Below are positions 1-5,128 of a stretch of 8,071 bases of DNA, in pieces (the first letter of the stretch is position 1; every line of letters starts with the position of its first letter). The DNA lies in contig JASHQT010000080.1 of assembly GCA_030039005.1 (NCBI GenBank), forward strand, positions 1 through 8,071, written 5' to 3'. The position numbers and the translations under genes are program-made. The stretch is from Bryobacteraceae bacterium (lineage in GTDB: Bacteria; Acidobacteriota; Terriglobia; Bryobacterales; Bryobacteraceae). The notes under the pieces were generated by a model, which had not been told where the DNA came from, did not search any database, and saw nothing but the letters and a program-made list of their open reading frames with translations.

Positions 1-1
1 A

Positions 2-64
2 GGTGCGCCCGCGCCTCTGTGGGCTAAGATGAAGGTGAGCGAAAATGTTTCGCCTGATTTTTGA
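2..64 (+). CDS. Possible C-terminal end of an upstream gene (partial)
   Basis: The first 24 bases have no start-linked gene of their own. Frame 2 reads as a plausible protein tail (GAPAPLWAKMKVSENVSPDF) ending in TGA at 62-64. If real, it overlaps the ATG of the next gene by 20 nt, the same tight packing seen at the next junction. The other two forward frames also close early, at 25-27 and 30-32, so the true end of the upstream gene cannot be decided from 60 bases. The family is not recognisable. Confidence 0.3.
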   Translation, partial: GAPAPLWAKMKVSENVSPDF

Positions 65-341
65 GCTGATTCTCACGGTGGTGGTTCTGACCGTGCTGAA
101 GAGCATTGTCGGAATCGTACTGCGAGGCTTCTCTCAAGCCATGAAACCCGGGCCCGCAGCGCCGGGCGCGGGTCCGCGCCCCTCCCAGCAAGTCCCACTC
201 ACCGGCGAGCTGAAAAAAGATCCGGTGTGTGGAACCTATATCGCCACGGCCACTTCCATCAAAGAAAAGGTGGGAGGGCAGCTCTTCCATTTTTGTTCCC
301 AGGAATGCCGCGATAAGTACGTTGCCACGCTCACTCGCTAA
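45..341 (+). CDS. Membrane-anchored YHS/TRASH-like metal-binding protein
   Basis: A 98-residue protein with two parts. Residues 1-27 form a hydrophobic N-terminal membrane segment. A proline/glycine-rich linker (about 34-52) leads to a compact C-terminal YHS-type module (about 56-93). The module shows the typical DPVCG start (Cys62), a hydrophobic middle, and a closing FHFCSQECRDKY with His82, Cys84 and Cys88. YHS and TRASH modules are small metal-binding folds often found with copper or heavy-metal proteins; the metal here is not known. A purine-rich AAGGTGA at 32-38 sits 6 nt before the ATG and supports this start. The gene overlaps the start of the downstream cytochrome/copper protein by 20 nt, so co-translation is likely. 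A metal-holding role for that partner is an inference. The domain call is fairly secure and the function is not. Confidence 0.8.
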   Translation: MFRLIFELILTVVVLTVLKSIVGIVLRGFSQAMKPGPAAPGAGPRPSQQVPLTGELKKDPVCGTYIATATSIKEKVGGQLFHFCSQECRDKYVATLTR

Positions 342-1596
342 TTTCCTGCCCCTGCTTGCGATTTCCGTTGCGCCGGCCAGCGCGCAGCCTGTCTTCTACA
401 AAGACGTTCTTCCGATTCTTCAGACCCACTGCCAGCAGTGCCACCGTCCGGGCGAAATCGGACCCATGCCGCTGCTGACCTACGCCGGAACGCGCCCCTG
501 GGCCAAGTCCATTCGCCAACAGGTGATCGCGCGCAAAATGCCGCCCTGGTTCGCCGATCCGCGCTTCGGACATTTCGCCAATGACCGCTCGCTTTCTCCA
601 TCCGAGATCGATACGATTGCCGCTTGGGTGAACGCGGGCGCGCTCGCCGGCAACGCTAAGGATGCGCCGCCCGAGCGGAGATGGCACGAAGGCTGGAACA
701 TCGGGACGCCGGATGAAGTGTTCGAAATGCCCAAGCCATTCGCACTTCCGGCCAAGGGTGCAATCGAGTACCAATATTTGATCCTGCCCACGCATTTCAC
801 CGAGGACCGCTGGGTGCAGAAAGTGGAGGTGCGGCCGAGCAGCCGCACGACGGTGCACCACGCCGTGGTCTACATTCGTGAACCCGGATCGAAATGGCTG
901 GAAGGGGAGCCGCGCGAAAGCATGTTCTCTGTGCCTCTGGCCAAGGGCTTCACCACGAGCGACCTGTTGATGGTGTACACGCCCGGAAACTCGTACGACC
1001 AATGGCCCACCGGCATGGCCAAGCGCATCCAGGCCGGTTCCGACTTGGTGTTGCAGATGCACTATACCGCCAACGGCAAAGCCGCTGAGGATCGCACACG
1101 CATCGGCATCATTTTCGCCAAGGAACCGCCGAAGAAGGCCATCCTGTCCTTACAAATGAGTAACGATACTTTTGTGATCCCACCGGGCGATTCCAACTAT
1201 CGCGTGCAGGTGTCGGGCACGTTGCCAAACGACTCTTTGTTGATCAGCATGTTTCCGCACATGCACCTGCGCGGCAAAGGGTTCGAGTATCTGATTACGG
1301 AACCCGGCGGGCACGTCGAAACGCTGCTCAAAGTGAACCATTACGATTCGCAATGGCAGCTGAATTACAAGCTCTCCGAGCCGCGGCCGCTCAAAGCGGG
1401 CACGCATCTGACGTGGGTGGGTTATTTCGATAACTCACCCAACAATCCCGCCAATCCCGATCCAACGGCAGAAGTTCGTTACGGCGAGCAGATCTGGGAT
1501 GAAATGATGATCGGTTTTTTCGATGTCGCGGTGGACGCAGGCATCGACAAGCCGAAATTTTTCGAGCGCAGGCATGATGTCACCGTTAGCAGATAA
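322..1596 (+). CDS. Secreted cytochrome c / copper type II monooxygenase-like protein
   Basis: A periplasmic fusion of a small c-type cytochrome and a PHM/DBH-like (copper type II, ascorbate-dependent) monooxygenase fold. The TTG at 322 gives a 424-residue protein opening with a clean signal peptide (MPRSLANFLPLLAISVAPASA, cut before Gln22). The first ATG of the frame (229) would add 31 residues that are only the YHS gene read in another frame. Heme site: CQQCH, Cys37-Cys40-His41, with Met73 in ARKMPPW as likely sixth ligand. Copper ligands by family pattern: His179-His180 (VHHAVVY) and His247 (QMHYT) for the first copper; His313 and His315 (PHMHLRGK, compare HTHLTGRK in dopamine beta-monooxygenase) and a Met at 395 or 396 (DEMM) for the second. 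All expected ligands are present, so it is probably active. The substrate is unknown. Many bacterial homologues carry only generic cytochrome c names. Confidence 0.85.
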   Translation: MPRSLANFLPLLAISVAPASAQPVFYKDVLPILQTHCQQCHRPGEIGPMPLLTYAGTRPWAKSIRQQVIARKMPPWFADPRFGHFANDRSLSPSEIDTIAAWVNAGALAGNAKDAPPERRWHEGWNIGTPDEVFEMPKPFALPAKGAIEYQYLILPTHFTEDRWVQKVEVRPSSRTTVHHAVVYIREPGSKWLEGEPRESMFSVPLAKGFTTSDLLMVYTPGNSYDQWPTGMAKRIQAGSDLVLQMHYTANGKAAEDRTRIGIIFAKEPPKKAILSLQMSNDTFVIPPGDSNYRVQVSGTLPNDSLLISMFPHMHLRGKGFEYLITEPGGHVETLLKVNHYDSQWQLNYKLSEPRPLKAGTHLTWVGYFDNSPNNPANPDPTAEVRYGEQIWDEMMIGFFDVAVDAGIDKPKFFERRHDVTVSR

Positions 1597-1602
1597 AAAA
1601 GC

Positions 1603-1631
1603 TTGTAGTACGTCAGTACCAGCAGTACACT
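1603..1631 (+). promoter_or_regulatory. Weak promoter-like sequence upstream of the bactofilin gene
   Basis: TTGTAG (1603-1608) and TACACT (1626-1631) are separated by exactly 17 bp, matching 3/6 and 4/6 of the sigma-70 -35 and -10 boxes. A start site about 7 nt after the -10 box would fall at about 1638-1639, on the ATG itself. No Shine-Dalgarno sequence is visible before that ATG, so a leaderless transcript is possible. The match is weak and untested. Confidence 0.3.
1607..1628 (+). repeat. Three short AGTAC direct repeats
   Basis: AGTAC occurs at 1607-1611, 1615-1619 and 1624-1628, with starts 8 and 9 nt apart, in the 42-nt gap before the bactofilin gene. Each contains the palindrome GTAC. 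The repeats lie between and over the proposed promoter boxes, so they could be a binding site. Three 5-mers can also arise by chance. Confidence 0.4.
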
Positions 1632-1638
1632 GTGGTTT

Positions 1639-2172
1639 ATGTGGGGAAAACAGAACGACGGCCAAATGATTCAAAACGCTCCGGGGCAGCCCGCGCAACC
1701 AGCGTCGGCCACGCCCACTGCTCATGTAGCCTACCAACCTCCGGCGGCCTATCAGGCTCCGGCGCCCGCGTCCACACCCACGGTATTCGGCAAGTCCATG
1801 AAGATCATCGGCGAAGTGACCAGCGATGAAGAGCTTTATTTGGATGGCGATTTAGAAGGTAAACTCCATTTGCGCAACCGCTTGACCATCGGGCCGAACA
1901 GCAAAGTGAACGCCGACATCAAAGCCACGGAAATCGTGGTCTTCGGGACCATCAAAGGCAACGTCGAATCGGAGAGCCGCGTGTCGTTGCGCACCGGCGC
2001 ATCCATCGTCGGCGATATCAAGACTGCGGGCATCGTGATCGAAGATGGGGCGTATTTCAAAGGCGGCATCGATATTTCGCGCAATGGGGAAAGCCGCAAC
2101 GGCGACAGCCACAACGTGGAGAGTAAACCCGCGCCCAAAGCGCAAGGCGTGACCGCGGGGCAGCGCCGTTAA
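1639..2172 (+). CDS. Bactofilin (polymer-forming cytoskeletal protein)
   Basis: A 177-residue bactofilin. The central domain (about 47-146, from TVFGKSMKIIGEV to YFKGGIDI) shows the regular short hydrophobic/glycine pattern of the bactofilin beta-helix, including GEVTSDEELYLDGDLEG and VFGTIKGNVES. Flanking tails are disordered: an N-terminal Gln/Pro/Ala-rich stretch (8-46) and a polar C-terminal tail, as usual in the family. Bactofilins self-assemble in the cytoplasm without nucleotides, often at the membrane, and serve as scaffolds for cell shape or for placing envelope enzymes. The ATG at 1639 is preferred because acidobacterial bactofilins often begin Met-Trp. Neither this ATG nor the one at 1666 has a visible ribosome-binding site. 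Residues 147-161 are three degenerate pentapeptides (SRNGE, SRNGD, SHNVE). It is probably transcribed apart from the upstream genes and ends facing the caspase gene. Confidence 0.92.
   Translation: MWGKQNDGQMIQNAPGQPAQPASATPTAHVAYQPPAAYQAPAPASTPTVFGKSMKIIGEVTSDEELYLDGDLEGKLHLRNRLTIGPNSKVNADIKATEIVVFGTIKGNVESESRVSLRTGASIVGDIKTAGIVIEDGAYFKGGIDISRNGESRNGDSHNVESKPAPKAQGVTAGQRR
2077..2121 (+). repeat. Tandem 15-nt repeats encoding pentapeptides in the bactofilin tail
   Basis: Three consecutive 15-nt units encode SRNGE, SRNGD and SHNVE (bactofilin residues 147-161), directly after the beta-helix core. They look like a small in-frame tandem expansion that has since diverged. No function is evident beyond lengthening a polar tail. 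Confidence 0.5.
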
Positions 2173-2226
2173 CCCCGCCGGTGCAACGGTTTGAGCCGGC
2201 CCACGTCTAAATCAGTGAGGCCGCAC

Positions 2227-2240
2227 CCTCAGAGATGAGG
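2227..2240. other. Small hairpin with a GNRA-type loop
   Basis: CCTCA-GAGA-TGAGG forms a perfect 5-bp stem closed by GAGA, which fits the stable GNRA tetraloop pattern when transcribed from the plus strand. It lies in the 3' region of the bactofilin transcript, 55 nt after its stop and before the larger hairpin. It could add to 3'-end stability, or be chance. Confidence 0.3.
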
Positions 2241-2257
2241 AACATGTGACCGGGAAT

Positions 2258-2285
2258 GAGGCGTCCGTTGGAAGGCGGACGCCTC
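2258..2285. terminator. Probable bidirectional terminator between convergent genes
   Basis: GAGGCGTCCG (2258-2267) and its exact reverse complement (2276-2285) form a 10-bp GC-rich stem with an 8-nt loop. It sits where the bactofilin (plus) and caspase (minus) transcripts converge, and its last base is the first base of the caspase stop codon on this strand. On the plus strand it is followed by a moderately T-rich TATTCATTC; on the minus side the tract is poorer. A two-way terminator or 3'-end stabiliser is the simplest reading. Confidence 0.6.
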
Positions 2286-5128
2286 TATTCATTCACCGTC
2301 CTGGCGAATTTCTCCTCCAGACGCTTACGCACCCTTCGCTCTGGATTTAGCGCCAGCGCGGCCTTGTAGGCTGTGCCCGCCTCGGGGAAGTGGCGGAGCG
2401 CCGCTTCCAGATCGCCGATGCGTTCAAATAACGCCGGATCGCGCGAATCCTGCTGGACGGCCACACGCAGCTGCTCAATGGCGCCTGCCGGATCGTTAGT
2501 CTTCGTTAGAGCATCTGCGAGCGCGAGCCGAGCCGCGACGTAATCGGGCTTTGCTTCGAGCACCTTGCGATACTCCTCCGCGGCCTGTGTGTTCTCGCCT
2601 TGCGCGGCCAGCGCCCCGGCCAAGCTGAGACGCGACGGCAGATAATCCGGCGATTGGCGCAGATTCTCGCGCCAGAGATCGATCGCTTCCCTTTCGCGGC
2701 CTTTTTCGCCTTCGAGCAACAGAGCCAGGTTGTGGCGCGCGGGCAGCAGCTTCGAATCTTTCTGCAAGCTCCCGCGGTAAAGCTGTTCGGCTTCGGCGGG
2801 CTTCCCTTCGGCGGCTTTCAACGTGCCCAGCGCATTGTAGGGCTCGGCCGAACCGGGCGCCAGCATCTCCGCCTTCTTATACGCCGCTTCGGCGTCTTTG
2901 CGGCGGTTCAGGCGCTGATACACGAGACCCAGGTTGTACGGCAGATAGCTGTACTGCGGCGTCAGACGGATGGCTTCCTGATAGGCGCGGATCGCAGACC
3001 GGTAATCGCCGGTTTCCACATAGGCCAGCGCTGCGTTGTGCAAGGGATAAGACCAGTGCGGCGCGCGATGCGCGGCGTCGCGGAAGGCGGGAATGGCTTT
3101 GTCGTATTCGGCCTGTTCCAGATACGCGATGCCGAGCGCGTTGAAACCGTACGCCGCACCAGGGTCCATGCGGACAGATTCTTCAAGCAGACTCGCCGCT
3201 TCGGGAAATTTCTTGTCGAACAACAGCGCGCGGCCTTCAAAGAAATCTTCGCGGCCCTCGAGGAACAGCGATTCTTCGGTCAGCTTTCGCGCGGCCTCCA
3301 TGTAACGTGCGCCGCTTAAGAACTCCTCGCGCGTTTGCGGTGTTTCGTCGCCCGCCAGGTATCGCAGCAGCACTTGTTGCGCTTTGTTTTCGAGCGCGAC
3401 GCGCAGCTGATTTTCGCGCTCCTGATATTGCTCCGGTGAGGCGGCGGCCCTGATATCGCCCAGTGCGGTGAAGGCGTTGTTCGGATCGCTAGGCAGGATC
3501 CGGCCGGCGTTCACCGCGGCGGCAAACCGGTCAAGTGCTCCCTGGTCGCCGGCTGGAATCTGTTGCGGCGCACCCGCCAGATAGAGCGGGCCGCCATGCC
3601 GGGAATCCAGAATGACGCGCCAATGCGAACCGTCATTGTTCGCGGCGACATTGATGCCCGGTTTCCGCGTGTCGGAAAGCCGCATCGTGTTGTCGTAGTT
3701 GCCGAATTCACGTGGGTGCTGCTTATTCGCGGTAGCCATCGGCACCTGATCGCTGACGTACTTAATCAGCTCGTCGGCATCCACGACGCCGTCATGATTG
3801 GCGTCGGCCGCCCCTTCCAGGCCCTTGATTACGTAGTAACTGAAGACACCGTGTCCGCCGCCGAACTGCGGCCCTTCGAGGGAAACTTCGCGTGGGCGGC
3901 TGGCGAGCAGTCCGAACAGATCGCCCTGCACGTCGCCGAGTTGCTGCACGTTGGAGGCGACGGTGGTGTTGTGAATGGTCCCGATAGTCCCGGCCTTGCA
4001 AACATCTACGAACAGGAGCACGCGCCCCACCTTGCTCAATTGATCCTCAAACAGGGACTGCACTTCATCCATGCCGAGCGCGGTGCTCTTCAGATCCTGC
4101 GGGTCGGAATCGTACGTCAGGATGTACGCGTCCTTGCCGTCGACGGTGCCGTGGCCGGCGATCAAGATCACCACGGTGTCGTTCTTGCCCGCGCGGCGCT
4201 TCAAGAAATCCTGAAAACCGTTGCGCACCGCGGCGGTAGTGGCTTTTTCATCAGTGAGCAGCAGAACGTTATTGGCCGGGACGCCGCCGCCGAGCGGGCT
4301 CTCGATGAGATTCGAGAAGACGCTGGCATCCGCGTCGGCGTATTGCAGCGACAACTCGGGCTTGGCGTACTTGGAAATCCCGACCAGAAGCGCGTACGTT
4401 TGCCCTCCCGTTTGTGCGGCGGCCGTTGCCGCGGCGGCTTGATCGGCCAGCGCCTGCTCGAGATCGAAGATCTTGCTCTTGATCCAGACTGCGTCCGGCC
4501 ACTGCTCGCGTAGTTTGTCATAGGCGTCGAGCGCGTTGGCGGTCAATTTGTGATTTTCGAAGATGGTGGCTTCAGTGACCAACGCTGCCTGATCCTTGGG
4601 ATTCGCGGCGAGCGCAGCGTCGTAGGGCGCGAGTTCCGCCTGGACGTCCGCAGGTAACTTGTCGTGCGCCGTTGGCGGGATTTCGGGCTTGTTCAATCCA
4701 CGCGTCATGCTGACGCCGTAGTGCTGCTGGGTGGCGGCGGCAACACGCAAGGTTTCGGGCAGCGTGCACGCGCGCGCGGGCTGTTCGCTGATTTTCCCGG
4801 CCTTCACTTTCGGCGCCTTGGCGTCGAAATGCACCTCGCCCGAAGGCGTCAGTGTGTCGAGAGCTTTGGCGGGACAAAAAAGGAACGACGCTGGTCCATT
4901 TTCGGTGCGGATGCCGTCACCCGCGAACAGTAGATCGCCCGGACGCGCGGAGAGCGGAGTCTCGGTATCCGCTCGAAGCAGCTTCGTTCCCGTCGCGGAG
5001 AGAACTAACCCGACGGGTTCTTCTTTCGTGTCACTGAACGCAGCCAAGGCCGCTATGGCCAATAGCGCGGCCGCCCGCAGGCGCGGACGCCACCACCCCA
5101 GCCGGGCCTTGAGGTCCGGCCTAAGCAT
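2285..5128 (-). CDS. Exported FecR-like / caspase-like (C14) / EF-hand / TPR protein
   Basis: A 947-residue multidomain protein. In order: a basic start and hydrophobic segment (about 17-31; signal peptide or anchor), a FecR-like beta domain (about 38-125, with the ARPGDLLFAGDGIRT signature), a linker with one TPR-like pair of helices (about 165-210), and a caspase-like peptidase C14 domain (about 243-485). An unassigned stretch (486-628) and nine TPR units in strict 34-residue register (629-935) follow. The protease has YALLVGISKY, catalytic His326 (IAGHG) and Cys377 (FVDVCKAG). The usual HSG after that Cys is replaced by KAG. Residues 442-453 (DANHDGVVDADE) fit a full EF-hand calcium loop. 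The start overlaps the cyclase stop by 8 nt, and GAGGA lies 9 nt upstream. The export signal implies a periplasmic or outward-facing protease/scaffold; its partner and substrate are unknown. Confidence 0.9.
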   Translation of the reverse strand: MLRPDLKARLGWWRPRLRAAALLAIAALAAFSDTKEEPVGLVLSATGTKLLRADTETPLSARPGDLLFAGDGIRTENGPASFLFCPAKALDTLTPSGEVHFDAKAPKVKAGKISEQPARACTLPETLRVAAATQQHYGVSMTRGLNKPEIPPTAHDKLPADVQAELAPYDAALAANPKDQAALVTEATIFENHKLTANALDAYDKLREQWPDAVWIKSKIFDLEQALADQAAAATAAAQTGGQTYALLVGISKYAKPELSLQYADADASVFSNLIESPLGGGVPANNVLLLTDEKATTAAVRNGFQDFLKRRAGKNDTVVILIAGHGTVDGKDAYILTYDSDPQDLKSTALGMDEVQSLFEDQLSKVGRVLLFVDVCKAGTIGTIHNTTVASNVQQLGDVQGDLFGLLASRPREVSLEGPQFGGGHGVFSYYVIKGLEGAADANHDGVVDADELIKYVSDQVPMATANKQHPREFGNYDNTMRLSDTRKPGINVAANNDGSHWRVILDSRHGGPLYLAGAPQQIPAGDQGALDRFAAAVNAGRILPSDPNNAFTALGDIRAAASPEQYQERENQLRVALENKAQQVLLRYLAGDETPQTREEFLSGARYMEAARKLTEESLFLEGREDFFEGRALLFDKKFPEAASLLEESVRMDPGAAYGFNALGIAYLEQAEYDKAIPAFRDAAHRAPHWSYPLHNAALAYVETGDYRSAIRAYQEAIRLTPQYSYLPYNLGLVYQRLNRRKDAEAAYKKAEMLAPGSAEPYNALGTLKAAEGKPAEAEQLYRGSLQKDSKLLPARHNLALLLEGEKGREREAIDLWRENLRQSPDYLPSRLSLAGALAAQGENTQAAEEYRKVLEAKPDYVAARLALADALTKTNDPAGAIEQLRVAVQQDSRDPALFERIGDLEAALRHFPEAGTAYKAALALNPERRVRKRLEEKFARTVNE

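Noticed and set aside
229..321. N-terminal extension of the cytochrome/copper protein from the ATG at 229
   Set aside because: It duplicates the YHS coding region in another frame and would place 31 polar residues ahead of a good signal peptide.
331..1062. 243-residue open frame on the minus strand
   Set aside because: It is antisense to the cytochrome/copper gene, rich in Arg/His/Gly and without motifs. The plus frame holds all heme and copper ligands.
2177..2200. GCCGG...CCGGC inverted repeat just after the bactofilin stop
   Set aside because: Only 5 bp with a 14-nt loop and no T tract, so it is too weak beside the 10-bp hairpin downstream to call a terminator.
2600..3319. 239-residue open frame on the plus strand
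   Set aside because: It is antisense to the TPR array; its own pseudo-repetition simply mirrors the TPR codons.
3563..4513. 316-residue open frame on the plus strand
   Set aside because: It is antisense to the caspase domain, whose catalytic and EF-hand motifs are clear. The translation shows no recognisable domain and fits GC-rich third-position shadowing.
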